DNA of 64,000 nt from Sulfurimonas sp. (GCA_011391635.1 JAABQD010000002.1:1-64000); one strand, 5' to 3'; positions 1 to 9,082 are shown, counted from the first letter of the stretch. Notes: a model not told the origin generated them from the letters alone. Numbers and translations are program-made.

Positions 1-354
1 CGAGGAGATATCATCTACTAAAATATCATTCGAGAGAAGCGTAGGAGATAAAAAGGAAACTACCGTGTAAAGAATAATTTGCAAGAGAGCAAACAACCGT
101 ACAAGAGAATTTTGCGTGATAATTCCCTGCCAAAGGAAGTAGAGAAGAGTGAAACTATCGAGTACGAGAAACAGGGTATGAAAAAAGTGAGGCAAAATCA
201 TTACGATTGGAGCATCAAAAGTTACAATATTGCTTACACTTAAAGCACTCAACCCAAAAACAAAAAGGATAGTCGCAACATTTCTAAAACCAACACCACT
301 CAAAAGTGTTATCAGTGCAAAAAATAGCGGTGCGACTATGAGATAGCTAGTCAT
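1..354 (-). CDS. Membrane protein of the hydrogenase operon, partial at left edge
   Basis: Open frame of 118 codons running off the left edge. It begins MTSYLIVAPLFFAL and contains four or five hydrophobic segments with few charges, so it is a polytopic inner-membrane protein. Its ATG overlaps the stop of the hydrogenase large subunit (ATGA at 351-354), which implies translational coupling and membership of the hydrogenase operon. I do not recognise the family and see no metal-binding motif in the visible part. A membrane anchor or ion-translocating partner of the hydrogenase is possible from position only. Confidence 0.6.
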   Translation of the reverse strand, partial: MTSYLIVAPLFFALITLLSGVGFRNVATILFVFGLSALSVSNIVTFDAPIVMILPHFFHTLFLVLDSFTLLYFLWQGIITQNSLVRLFALLQIILYTVVSFLSPTLLSNDILVDDISS

Positions 355-2021
355 AATGTTTTGAGTTTATAACGGCTAAGCTCTTTGCCCTTTGTGTCAA
401 TGATATGAACTGCACATGCCAGACAAGGGTCAAAAGAGTGCAACACTCTTAAAACTTCAAGCGGTTTTGAAGTGTCTTCTATTTTTATCCCAATAAGTGC
501 CTCTTCATACGCACCTCTCAGACCATCAAAATTTTTAGGAGTAGCATTCCATGTTGTTGGTGCGATGACGGAGAAGTTCTCTATTTTTGCATCTTTTATT
601 TTTACAAAATGTGATAAAACACCCCGTGGTACTTCTAAAAATGCTCTTCCTTTTGTATCTTGAGGTAAAGTGTTAAAATCATATTTACACCAAGTATCTG
701 TATCGTAATACTTGATATTTTGAATAAGACGGGAGACAAGTTTAAAAATATACTCACAAATATAGCTCGTTTCAATAGCTCTTGCACAGTTTCTACCAAC
801 CGTCGTGGATAAATCTATAAGTTCCAAATCCGTCTCCATAAGAAATTCATCTACAAAAGATTTGATAAGCTGATTCCCTTTTGAGTAGCTTACAAACACC
901 CTCGCAAGCGGTCCACTCTCCATGGTTTTGCCATCATACCTTGGAGCTTTTATCCATGAATATTTATCATCATTTTTTGCAGTTTTGAGTGTTCCATCTT
1001 CATTTAAATCTGTGTAACAAACTTCATTGTTCAATGCATCGCCACAATACCAAGCACGATCCACCTCTTCGGTTACTTTATTCTCATCAAACTCTTCTAT
1101 TTTACTGAAATCATGTCCATAGATGACACCATTACAAAAGAGTCTCTTCTCACCCTCAAACTCATACCCACCGACGCATAAAAAGTTACCATTTGCCCGA
1201 CCTGCACCAGCTTTTATCTCCTCTCTATACGCCGTAGCGATGAGTTTCATATCTGGCAGATACGCTCGGTCAATAAACTCTTTTGCCTCTTTGATGATAA
1301 AGAGATAATCATTTAATCTTTGAGGATTGAGCATATCAGCAACACTTGTAACACCGCCTACAACGATGCTCTGAGGGTGTGGAGTTTTTCCTCCAAAAAT
1401 CGCTACTGCTTTACTAATGTTTGTTTGAAATTTCAACGCTTGTAAATAGTGCGAAATCAGAACTAAATTCTGTTCAGGAGTGAGTTTATAATCCACATGC
1501 CCCCAATATCCATTGCTAAAGGGTCCAAGTTTTCCAGCTTTGACAAAGTTTTGAAGTTTTACAAGTACTGCTTCATAGTGGGTATTGGAGTTTCCAAATG
1601 GATTTTTGGAGTATTTATGTGCCTCGATAGATGTCAGTTCTGGGTCTGCAGTTAAGGCACTTGTTACATCCACAAAATCAAGAGAGTGAAGATGATAAAA
1701 ATGAACAACATGGTCTTGAATAAAAAGAGCCATCGCCATCAAATCTCTCAAAATCTCTGCATTTTTTGGAAGCTTCAAAGAGTAGGCATCTTCCACACAA
1801 CTTACAGCTGCACGAAAATGGGAATTTGTACAAACACCACAAATCCTACCAGCCAAAAGCCCAGCATCACGCGGGTCTCTGTTTTTTAAGATAATTTCTA
1901 TGCCACGAAAAAGTTGTCCACTCACGAATGCTTCTTGCACAACTCCATTCTCATCTACTTCAACTTCAGCTCTTAAATGCCCTTCTATTCTTGTGATTGG
2001 GTCAATTACAACTTTACGCAT
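351..2021 (-). CDS. [NiFe] hydrogenase large (catalytic) subunit
   Basis: Catalytic subunit of a [NiFe] hydrogenase. The N-terminal metal-binding motif RICGVCTNSH and the C-terminal motif DPCLACAVH supply the four cysteines that hold the Ni-Fe centre. About 17 residues follow the final His; in this family such a tail is removed by a maturation endopeptidase. I start the protein at MRKVVIDPITRIEGH (2021) because that is the family's usual N-terminus. This ATG overlaps the stop of the fused small-subunit gene by 8 bases. There is no twin-arginine signal on either subunit, so the enzyme should be cytoplasmic, as in group 2-like uptake hydrogenases. A variant of the dispersed motif (GCACATGCC) lies near 411. 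Confidence 0.95.
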   Translation of the reverse strand: MRKVVIDPITRIEGHLRAEVEVDENGVVQEAFVSGQLFRGIEIILKNRDPRDAGLLAGRICGVCTNSHFRAAVSCVEDAYSLKLPKNAEILRDLMAMALFIQDHVVHFYHLHSLDFVDVTSALTADPELTSIEAHKYSKNPFGNSNTHYEAVLVKLQNFVKAGKLGPFSNGYWGHVDYKLTPEQNLVLISHYLQALKFQTNISKAVAIFGGKTPHPQSIVVGGVTSVADMLNPQRLNDYLFIIKEAKEFIDRAYLPDMKLIATAYREEIKAGAGRANGNFLCVGGYEFEGEKRLFCNGVIYGHDFSKIEEFDENKVTEEVDRAWYCGDALNNEVCYTDLNEDGTLKTAKNDDKYSWIKAPRYDGKTMESGPLARVFVSYSKGNQLIKSFVDEFLMETDLELIDLSTTVGRNCARAIETSYICEYIFKLVSRLIQNIKYYDTDTWCKYDFNTLPQDTKGRAFLEVPRGVLSHFVKIKDAKIENFSVIAPTTWNATPKNFDGLRGAYEEALIGIKIEDTSKPLEVLRVLHSFDPCLACAVHIIDTKGKELSRYKLKTL

Positions 2022-4425
2022 CTTCAACCTTCCTTTCATTTGCATACTTATCAAAAAAACCAACTTCCACACATCCCATACATCCATGTCCAGCCTGAAC
2101 AGGCCAACTTGTGCCACTGTTAAACTTCATGGTCGGGCAGTTTACATTGGTGTAAGGACCTTTACATCCCATCTCAAACAGACAATACCCTTTTTTCGCA
2201 CCAGCGTCGCCCCACTCTTGCACAAATTCGCCAAGCTCATAATGCCCTCTTCGCTCACAGTTGTCATGCACTCTTCCCTCATACGCCCATAAAGGACGGT
2301 TAAATTTATCAAGTGGTGGCAACTCTTCAAACATGATGTAAGAGAGAAGCGTTCCTACGATATTTGTAGGGTTTGTTGGACACCCTGGAATATTTATAAT
2401 ATCACTTCTGCCAAGTGCCTCTGCAACCCCCACTGCGCCCGTAGGATTTGGGAATGCTGCTACAACGCCACCATCAAGTGCACAACTTCCAAGTGCAATA
2501 ACAAGTGCCGCATCTTTTGCACATTTAGTCAAAAGTTCTAAGCCTGTTTCGCCTTTTGGTCCAATGCGAAGATATTTTCCATCCATCGCCAAAGGAACTG
2601 CACCCTCAACTATCAAAATGTACGCACCCTTTTGGTTTTTGATAATATCTTCTAAAATCGTCTCGCTCTGATCCCCGCTCGCACTCATCAAAAGTTCATG
2701 ATAATCAAGCGATATATAATCAAAAATCAAATCTTCAATAGCTGGATTGGTGGATTTGATGAACGCTTCAGAGTTTCCACTACAATCAGAGAGCTCCAAC
2801 CAAATAATAGGAACTTTATTGAGATTACAAACTGCTTTTTCCACGATTTGCTCAAAACTTGGATGGAGTTGCATGTTTGCTGTAACCATCGATATCCAGC
2901 TATTTATCTCATGTTTTGCAATGTCTAAAGACTCCATTGCTGAGTTGAGATTATCTGTTGTGAGATTATTTCTTGGATGGAGTGTATTAAATTTATCGAT
3001 TCGCTTTTGAACTTCGGCTATCTCTTTTTCTCTTTTGATATCCTCAGCACTCTTTCTTGGCATATTAGGGTCTATGAGATGTTGTGACTCTTTGATGATA
3101 TCAGAGACCATAATCTTACATCTGCCGCACACTCTTCCAGCTTGTGAAAACTCTGCCAACTCTGCAAACGATGTTATGCCACTCTGTGTCACAAGAGTAA
3201 CCAAATCTTGATGATAGACATGTTCACAACTACAAACGAGTCTTCCGCGTTCTCCAATGAGTCTGTTTTGATAGAGATAGTTTATGTCCACCTCATCGCC
3301 ACTGTTTATGAGAGTTTCGATATAACCTACATCTACATTTGAGTTGATTCCTATAAATCGGGTGAGTTTGTTATCATTTAAAAAATACTCATCCACTCTT
3401 TTGTCATCTTTAGAACTAATAAGAACTTTTTCATACCCACAACTAAATTTTGGAGAACAAACATCGACTAAATCAAATTCGCCTACTTTAAGCATGTCGA
3501 TAGTCGTCTCAAGTTTAAACTCTTTTGCATCTGTACCTAAAAGATGTGCAATTGCACAATCTGCTTGAAGGGTACACTCTTTGACATGTCCTGCGATGAA
3601 ATTCAGCTCTTGTATCTCTGCACATTCGCCAACCGCATAGATATTTTCATCTTCACTTTGCATAAAAAGATTTGTTAATATTCCCTTTCCACATGCCAAG
3701 CTTTCTCTAAAATTTTCACTATTTGGTCTGATGCCTGTGCCAAAGATTAAGAATGGATTGTTGATTTGGAGTTTTTTTGTTTTAAGTGATGTAATCTCAT
3801 TCTCTTGCACAACATAATCTTCTATCTCATCTTCGTATGAGATTCTAATTTTTCCACCCCTCTGATAGCACTCTTCTATAATTTTTATAGAATCCATAGA
3901 GAGATTGATGTTGTAAAGATGTTTACCACGAAGAAGAAGCGTTATGTTTTGTACATTTGACATCTCGTTTAAAGTCTCAAGAAGTTCAAGCCCGATAGGT
4001 CCACTTCCCACAACCACGACTTCACGAGAATCGACACCAAGCCTGATATTTTGGCAATCCTCTGCACTTCTGAATACTGCGGCATTTTTGATGTTTTCTA
4101 TGTTAAAAAGTGTAATGGGAAGAGAGCCTGTTGCGATAATCAATTTATCGTAACTAAACATAGCTTTGTCTGAAAAGACTCTTTTGTTGTGTCTATCTAT
4201 TTTATTTATTTTTTGATTTAGTTCAAGTTTGACAGTTGGATTTAGAGTAAGAGAAATTCCACTTAAATCTTCTGAACCATCCACAAGACGACAGAGATGA
4301 ATCCTATCATAAGGTGGATATTTCTCATCACTGACCACCGTAATTTCTAAAGATGCATTTTGTTTTTTAAGACTGTTTGCTAAATATACCGCAGCTATTC
4401 CGCCGCCCACGATTACTATTCTCAT
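2014..4425 (-). CDS. Fusion: NirB-like FAD/NAD(P) oxidoreductase + [2Fe-2S] domain + [NiFe] hydrogenase small subunit
   Basis: About 803 residues, roughly twice the length of a normal small subunit. Residues 1-380 form a pyridine-nucleotide/FAD oxidoreductase with two Rossmann signatures (IVIVGGGIAAVYLA and VVVVGSGPIGLELLE). Residues about 395-440 form a BFD-type [2Fe-2S] domain (CSCEH then CGRCK). The hydrogenase small subunit begins near 540 and shows GSCALDGG, IPGCPTNP, HDNCERRGH, GYCLFEMGCKGP, NCPTMKFN and GCMGC, matching ligands of the three Fe-S clusters. The second proximal-cluster position, normally Cys in CxGC, reads CSGN. ATG 4425 is preferred over the upstream TTG because AGAAGGA sits just before it. 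The expected route is H2 to Fe-S to FAD to NAD(P) or ferredoxin in one chain; this is inference. The dispersed motif occurs at 3689. Confidence 0.93.
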   Translation of the reverse strand: MRIVIVGGGIAAVYLANSLKKQNASLEITVVSDEKYPPYDRIHLCRLVDGSEDLSGISLTLNPTVKLELNQKINKIDRHNKRVFSDKAMFSYDKLIIATGSLPITLFNIENIKNAAVFRSAEDCQNIRLGVDSREVVVVGSGPIGLELLETLNEMSNVQNITLLLRGKHLYNINLSMDSIKIIEECYQRGGKIRISYEDEIEDYVVQENEITSLKTKKLQINNPFLIFGTGIRPNSENFRESLACGKGILTNLFMQSEDENIYAVGECAEIQELNFIAGHVKECTLQADCAIAHLLGTDAKEFKLETTIDMLKVGEFDLVDVCSPKFSCGYEKVLISSKDDKRVDEYFLNDNKLTRFIGINSNVDVGYIETLINSGDEVDINYLYQNRLIGERGRLVCSCEHVYHQDLVTLVTQSGITSFAELAEFSQAGRVCGRCKIMVSDIIKESQHLIDPNMPRKSAEDIKREKEIAEVQKRIDKFNTLHPRNNLTTDNLNSAMESLDIAKHEINSWISMVTANMQLHPSFEQIVEKAVCNLNKVPIIWLELSDCSGNSEAFIKSTNPAIEDLIFDYISLDYHELLMSASGDQSETILEDIIKNQKGAYILIVEGAVPLAMDGKYLRIGPKGETGLELLTKCAKDAALVIALGSCALDGGVVAAFPNPTGAVGVAEALGRSDIINIPGCPTNPTNIVGTLLSYIMFEELPPLDKFNRPLWAYEGRVHDNCERRGHYELGEFVQEWGDAGAKKGYCLFEMGCKGPYTNVNCPTMKFNSGTSWPVQAGHGCMGCVEVGFFDKYANERKVEDA

Positions 4426-4458
4426 TTGCAATCCTTCTACATTTATAATTTAATAATA

Positions 4459-5355
4459 CTATCTCGAAAAACTAAATCCTATTGAGGCTTTGTGTATCTC
4501 ATTATTATAATCAATCAAACTCTCGCCATACCCACTAAATACTTTCGTATAAAGGTAAGCACTTTGAAGAAGTGGATAGGAGTAACTCCCCTCTACAGCT
4601 CCATGCCCCTTGGAAGGATTACCTCTCCCCATAAGAGTGTACATGTGTTTACCAGAAAAATAGCTGAGTTTAAGTTCTCCATATCCATAATAGTCCATTA
4701 TATCAGGATTATCATCTTTGTCAGGATTTTCTGGAAGTCTTGACATAAGTGTCCAATCACTCAAAAGTGTTCCATGTTGCAATCGTAGAGTTGTGTAAAC
4801 ATAATTTAAACTTCGTGAACGATTACCAAGATTATCAGCTGGATTACTATAGACAACCTCACGATTACTTCCTTGACCATTGGATTTATGTGCAAGTGCT
4901 ATTTTAATAGATTTTAGGTTAATAATATCATCTTCTACCGGAAACTCAATAAACCCTTCTGGATTATAGTTTGTCTCTCGAAATGGTGAAGATTCCGTAT
5001 AAGTCTGCCAAAATGCATCATGCGAATAAGAGAGATAATATCGCTCTTTGAGACCTAAAAGATTATTTCCAACATTGAGCTTGAGACTCACTTGAAGTTC
5101 CGCTTCCGCATTCATATATTTGTCTGTTGGCGTATAGGAGCGATATACTTTTGTAGAATACCCATAAGGAAGGAGATAATTTACCCTGTAGGGCTGCAAT
5201 CCAAAGAGACCTGAGAGCCAATTATCCATAGAGTGTTTAGAATCTATCTCTTCTGTAATTTCAAACTCCTGATTCGAAGTTTCATTATTTTGACTTGGCA
5301 TATCATTTGCAAAAAGTGTCGCACCAAAAAGCAGTACCCATAAAAACTGTTTCAT
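4459..5355 (-). CDS. pldA: Outer-membrane phospholipase A (OMPLA)
   Basis: Outer-membrane phospholipase that hydrolyses acyl chains of phospholipids reaching the outer leaflet. A signal peptide (MKQFLWVLLFGATLFA) is followed by a mature beta-rich protein. The active-site block AHKSNGQGSNRE carries the His-x-Ser-Asn-Gly arrangement typical of OMPLA, and a downstream N-R-S-R-S-x-N run follows as in the family. The C-terminus SIGFSFSR ends near a barrel-type aromatic signature. Length, 298 residues, fits. It sits between the hydrogenase genes and recR on the same strand, with a 10-base gap to recR. The precursor has an acidic, Asn/Glu-rich stretch after the signal peptide. Confidence 0.9.
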   Translation of the reverse strand: MKQFLWVLLFGATLFANDMPSQNNETSNQEFEITEEIDSKHSMDNWLSGLFGLQPYRVNYLLPYGYSTKVYRSYTPTDKYMNAEAELQVSLKLNVGNNLLGLKERYYLSYSHDAFWQTYTESSPFRETNYNPEGFIEFPVEDDIINLKSIKIALAHKSNGQGSNREVVYSNPADNLGNRSRSLNYVYTTLRLQHGTLLSDWTLMSRLPENPDKDDNPDIMDYYGYGELKLSYFSGKHMYTLMGRGNPSKGHGAVEGSYSYPLLQSAYLYTKVFSGYGESLIDYNNEIHKASIGFSFSR

Positions 5356-5365
5356 CTCTTCTCCT

Positions 5366-5935
5366 TTAAATATGAACTCTATCTTCTAACGCCCTAGTGA
5401 GCGATAAGATATCTATATTTTCCAAACTCACACCCGTTGGGACACCTTGGGCAATTTTAGAAAAATTGAGGTTATACCCACGAAGTTTATCTTCGATATA
5501 TAAAATAACAGCATCATTTGAAATAGATGGAGTAAGAGCAAAAATAACCTCTTCAATTCCATGATTCACAAGTTCTACTAAATGAGTCACATTAAACTCT
5601 TCAAGTGATTCCAAAACAAAATATTTGCCATCAAAAAGACCATTCTCCTCAAGAAGTAAGATATCTTTTGCATTTTCCACAATGCACAACATCGTTGCAT
5701 CGCGTCTCTCATCTGAGCAGATGTAGCAGAGTTCATCTTCGCTCATCCCTCCACATGCCGAACATTTTTTGAGTGTTCCTAGTGCATCTTCTATGGCATG
5801 TGAAATCTTCATTCCAACAAAACTATCTTTCATCAGCATGTGATATGCTAATCTTGTTGCAGATTTTTTTCCAATCGTTGGCAACTCTTGGAGTGCTTCT
5901 ACAAGGGTGCTGAATTTTTCGAGTGAACCTCTCAT
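5366..5935 (-). CDS. recR: Recombination protein RecR
   Basis: RecR, partner of RecO/RecF in loading RecA at gaps. The order is a helix-hairpin-helix N-terminus (LQELPTIGKKSATRLAYH), a four-cysteine zinc finger (CSACGGMSEDELCYIC) and a Toprim domain (MLCIVENAKDILLLEENG), ending in the usual helix near residue 185. The length of 189 is normal for Campylobacterota. Its ATG overlaps the mltA stop by 4 bases (5932-5935), so the two are translationally coupled. The dispersed motif core lies at 5751 inside the zinc-finger codons. Confidence 0.95.
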   Translation of the reverse strand: MRGSLEKFSTLVEALQELPTIGKKSATRLAYHMLMKDSFVGMKISHAIEDALGTLKKCSACGGMSEDELCYICSDERRDATMLCIVENAKDILLLEENGLFDGKYFVLESLEEFNVTHLVELVNHGIEEVIFALTPSISNDAVILYIEDKLRGYNLNFSKIAQGVPTGVSLENIDILSLTRALEDRVHI

Positions 5936-7167
5936 AGACTACTTACTTGTACATTTTTTGGAAGTAAAATCCAAAGCTTGAGTGGTGCTTTAAGCTCTCC
6001 AGCAATATTCATCGCCTCCTCTCCATGCCCCAAAAACATATCTGCTCTCACAGCACCTTTGATGGCTCCACCTGTATCTTGAGCCATTACAACCTTATTC
6101 ATACTCTGTTTTTGCGATTTTGCATTCAAATAGAGCATACTTCCAAGAGGAATATATCGCTGATCTACTGCAATAGAACGATTTGGAGTAAGCTCTAATC
6201 CAAGAGAACCCGTTGCAGCTTGATCTCTTTGTTCAAAATAGACAACTGACTCATTGTAATTTAACACTTCATCTACTCTACTAGGATTTTCATCCAGCCA
6301 TTTTTTGATATTTTGAAGGGAAACATCTTCGAGTTTGAGTGCTTGTATCTTGACAAGATAGCGTCCTACAGCTCTATATTTATGCCCATTTTGATTATCA
6401 AAGCCCAAAAACATTGTTTCGCCATTATCGAGTGTAATTCTTCCAGAACCTTGTATCTCTAAAAAAAAGATATCCACTTTTGAATCCGCATAACAGATAA
6501 TATCTGCATTGATATGATTCGAATTTGTCTCTTTTCTCGTGTAATAAGGTACGATTTTATTCCCTTTGAGTTTTCCTCTGAGTCTATAATCTTTGAGAGC
6601 TGGGTAGATAGAACTGAGTTCTACGGTAATTAAATCATCTGGCGTATTGTAGATTGGATATTGATATTTGCCATGTTTTGTCAAAGAGGCATGAAGATGC
6701 GGTTCATAATAACCCGTGAGCAATCCCTCTTGTTTTGTATTTTCATTTTTGATTTCAAAAGGCTCAAACTCTTTTTCTAAAAACTCTTTTGGATTTTTTA
6801 CACCTTTGGCTTTAGTGCATATATCACTGTACATTTTCTGTGTTTTTTTTGTACGACAACTATTAACAAATGAGTTTAATGCAGAGTCATGATCCTCTTT
6901 TTCCCAGTTTGGAAGCTCTCTGAAGTCACTTTTTATCAGATGTGTTTTTGGCAAAGAGCTGCATGATACTCTTTGAGCGTTCTCCTCTTTAAGAGCATCA
7001 TCGCCTTCTTCTTCTGTGCTATCGTCACTTTTGGTTACATTATCTTCCACACACTGTTTAAGTTCTGAGGACATCTCAATCTCTTTTTTGGGTGCAACTT
7101 CCGGCTTATGAGAACAAGCAACAAACACTAATAAGGTCGTTATTAAAATAATAGGAGTTAATTTCAT
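5932..7167 (-). CDS. mltA: Membrane-bound lytic murein transglycosylase A, lipoprotein
   Basis: Lytic transglycosylase that cleaves peptidoglycan from the outer membrane. I start it at MKLTPIILITTLLVFVAC (7167), which gives a lipoprotein signal with lipobox FVAC; an upstream in-frame ATG would add 19 non-signal residues. An acidic linker (residues about 30-70) is followed by the MltA domain (GLLTGYYEPHLHAS) and the 3D domain (QDTGGAIKGAVRADMFLG) containing the catalytic Asp. It is the first gene of a likely mltA-recR unit. A TATAAT on the minus strand at 7175-7180 lies only 7 bases from the ATG, so the message may be leaderless. Confidence 0.92.
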   Translation of the reverse strand: MKLTPIILITTLLVFVACSHKPEVAPKKEIEMSSELKQCVEDNVTKSDDSTEEEGDDALKEENAQRVSCSSLPKTHLIKSDFRELPNWEKEDHDSALNSFVNSCRTKKTQKMYSDICTKAKGVKNPKEFLEKEFEPFEIKNENTKQEGLLTGYYEPHLHASLTKHGKYQYPIYNTPDDLITVELSSIYPALKDYRLRGKLKGNKIVPYYTRKETNSNHINADIICYADSKVDIFFLEIQGSGRITLDNGETMFLGFDNQNGHKYRAVGRYLVKIQALKLEDVSLQNIKKWLDENPSRVDEVLNYNESVVYFEQRDQAATGSLGLELTPNRSIAVDQRYIPLGSMLYLNAKSQKQSMNKVVMAQDTGGAIKGAVRADMFLGHGEEAMNIAGELKAPLKLWILLPKNVQVSSL

Positions 7168-7171
7168 AAGT

Positions 7172-7212
7172 GGAATTATACTAATTTTAAACTGCAAAAA
7201 CGGTATAATTCC
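7172..7212. promoter_or_regulatory. Divergent promoter pair between mltA and dnaJ
   Basis: GGAATTATAC at 7172-7181 and GTATAATTCC at 7203-7212 are a perfect 10-base inverted repeat. Each arm contains a TATAAT -10 hexamer facing outward, the left one (7175-7180) toward mltA and the right one (7204-7209) toward dnaJ. The dnaJ message would have a leader of about 23 bases carrying AGGG. Confidence 0.6.
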
Positions 7213-7238
7213 GAAAAATATCAATTATGCAGGGTCAA

Positions 7239-8360
7239 ATGGAAAATTTAAGCTACTATGAAATCTTAGAAGTCACACAAACAGCCGACAAAACAACTAT
7301 CAAAAAAGCCTATCGAGAGATGGCAAAAAAGTATCATCCTGATAAAAATGCGGGAGATGCTGAGGCAGAGCATAAGTTCAAATTGTGCAATGAAGCCTAT
7401 CAATGTCTCAGTGATGATAAACAAAGAAGTATCTATGACCGCTACGGAAAAGAGGGACTTCAAGGGCGAGGTTCAAGTCGTTCATCAGGTGGATTTGATG
7501 ATTTAGGCTCTATGTTTGAAGAGATGTTTAGCGGTTTTGGTGGTGGAAGAAGAAGTCGCCAAAATCCAGCAGATATGGAAAAATATTCACTCGATATGAA
7601 TATAAATATGCAAATTAGCTTCCATGAAGCAGTTTTTGGATGTGAAAAAGAGATAGAGTTCTCCTACAAAAATGCGTGTAGTGATTGTAAAGGCACGGGT
7701 GCAAAAGATGGAAAACTTTCCACATGCCAACAGTGTAAAGGTCAAGGTCAAGTTTATATGAAACAGGGCTTTATGACTTTCTCACAAACTTGTCCAGTTT
7801 GTAATGGTATTGGAAGTTCTGCTGCTGAAGCCTGTGGAACTTGTCGCGGTGCTGGATACAAAGAGGTAAAAGAAAAAGTTACAGTAAAAATTCCAGCTGG
7901 TATCGATTCTGACAATCGCCTCAGAGTCTCTGGCAAAGGAAACATTGGTAAAAAAGGGACGCGTGGAGATTTATATGTCACATTTAGTGTCAAAGCAGAC
8001 AAACACTTTATCCGAAATGGAAATGATATTTATATAGAGATTCCTGTATTTTTTACTCAAGCAGTTGCTGGAGATACATTCAAAATCCCATCGCTCACAG
8101 GCGAATTAGAACTCAAACTTGATGTAGGTACACGCGACAAACAGCATTTTACTTTCAGAGGCGAAGGTATTGCAGATGTTCATGGACATGGAAAAGGAGA
8201 CTTGATTGCACAGGTTAATATCACCTATCCAAAAAAACTTAACGATGAACAAAGAGAGCTTCTCTCGAAACTTCAAGAATCTTTTGGTTTAGAAGAGTCC
8301 AAACCACATGAAGGAATTTTAGACTCTGCAATCGATAAAATGAAAAGTTGGTTTAAATAA
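7239..8360 (+). CDS. dnaJ: Chaperone protein DnaJ
   Basis: Type I Hsp40 co-chaperone of DnaK. The J domain has YHPDKN, a Gly/Phe-rich region follows (GGFDDLGSMFEEMFSGFGGG), then four CxxCxGxG zinc repeats (CSDCKGTG, CQQCKGQG, CPVCNGIG, CGTCRGAG) and the C-terminal client-binding domains. The start at 7239 (MENLSYYEILEV) is preferred because AGGG lies just upstream; an ATG four codons earlier has no ribosome site. The dispersed motif at 7720 encodes STCQQC within the second zinc repeat, so it is tolerated inside a conserved domain. Confidence 0.96.
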   Translation: MENLSYYEILEVTQTADKTTIKKAYREMAKKYHPDKNAGDAEAEHKFKLCNEAYQCLSDDKQRSIYDRYGKEGLQGRGSSRSSGGFDDLGSMFEEMFSGFGGGRRSRQNPADMEKYSLDMNINMQISFHEAVFGCEKEIEFSYKNACSDCKGTGAKDGKLSTCQQCKGQGQVYMKQGFMTFSQTCPVCNGIGSSAAEACGTCRGAGYKEVKEKVTVKIPAGIDSDNRLRVSGKGNIGKKGTRGDLYVTFSVKADKHFIRNGNDIYIEIPVFFTQAVAGDTFKIPSLTGELELKLDVGTRDKQHFTFRGEGIADVHGHGKGDLIAQVNITYPKKLNDEQRELLSKLQESFGLEESKPHEGILDSAIDKMKSWFK

Positions 8361-8433
8361 TCCACAATTTATATTTTATTATCAAAAATTGAGGTAGAAT
8401 GAACCAATTTTATTCAAATAGCTAAGGGAACGA

Positions 8434-9042
8434 ATGGAACAACTTTTTTTACAATGGCTCAAAGAGTATGGGTATATAGTGCTATTTGGATGGAGTATTT
8501 TAGAGGGTGAGATGGGGCTAATCATGGCTGGTATCATGTCCCATACAGGTGACATGTTCCTGCCAATAGCTCTTATTGTAGGTGCTTTAGGTGGTTTTAC
8601 TGGGGATCAAATCTATTTTTATATTGGGCGATATAACAAAAACTATATCCACTCCAAACTTCGTTCCCAAAGACATAAGTTTGCCATTGCTCATCTCTTA
8701 CTCAAAAAATATGGTTGGCCACTTATCTTTGTACAACGCTACATGTACGGAATGCGAACAGTTATTCCTATGGCAATCGGAATTACAAAGTATTCATCCA
8801 AAACTTTTGCTATCATAAATCTTGCGAGTGCTTTTGCATGGGCTGCTATTACAATCGTTCCTGCTTACTTTTTTGGCAATGAACTTCTTGAACTTCTCAA
8901 ATGGATGAAAGCAAACTGGTACTTTGCCCTGCCTCTTGTCCTCACAATTGCTGGGAGCGTACTCTACTCTCTTAAACGACTTGAAAACAATATAGCTAAA
9001 AAGCGTCGTTTGAGAACTAAAAAAGTGGCAATTCAAGAGTAA
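8434..9042 (+). CDS. DedA/SNARE-associated family membrane protein
   Basis: Polytopic DedA-family protein (202 residues), a group implicated in flipping or transport of undecaprenyl phosphate and phospholipids and in membrane homeostasis. The N-terminal re-entrant part contains GEMGLIMAG, and the conserved motif FVQRYMYGMRTVIPMAIG fits the family's F-x-R-x-x-x-G-x-R signature. A final transmembrane segment precedes a basic tail (KKRRLRTKK). It lies 73 bases after dnaJ with no clear terminator between, and converges on the response-regulator gene. A hairpin of two dispersed-motif copies follows its stop by 13 bases. Confidence 0.9.
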   Translation: MEQLFLQWLKEYGYIVLFGWSILEGEMGLIMAGIMSHTGDMFLPIALIVGALGGFTGDQIYFYIGRYNKNYIHSKLRSQRHKFAIAHLLLKKYGWPLIFVQRYMYGMRTVIPMAIGITKYSSKTFAIINLASAFAWAAITIVPAYFFGNELLELLKWMKANWYFALPLVLTIAGSVLYSLKRLENNIAKKRRLRTKKVAIQE

Positions 9043-9055
9043 AAGTTATATGTTC

Positions 9056-9082
9056 TGGCATGTGGAACATTTGCACATGCCA
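9056..9082. terminator. Hairpin made of two inverted dispersed-motif copies
   Basis: TGGCATGTG (9056-9064) and CACATGCCA (9074-9082) are perfect 9-base arms around a 9-base loop. The left copy is canonical (GGCATGTGGAA); the right copy has lost one C. It fills the space between convergent stop codons (9042 and 9083), so it could terminate both transcripts. There is no T-run. Confidence 0.6.

Noticed and set aside
1900-2292. 130-codon plus-strand frame
   Set aside because: Antisense to the hydrogenase subunits; composition is not protein-like.
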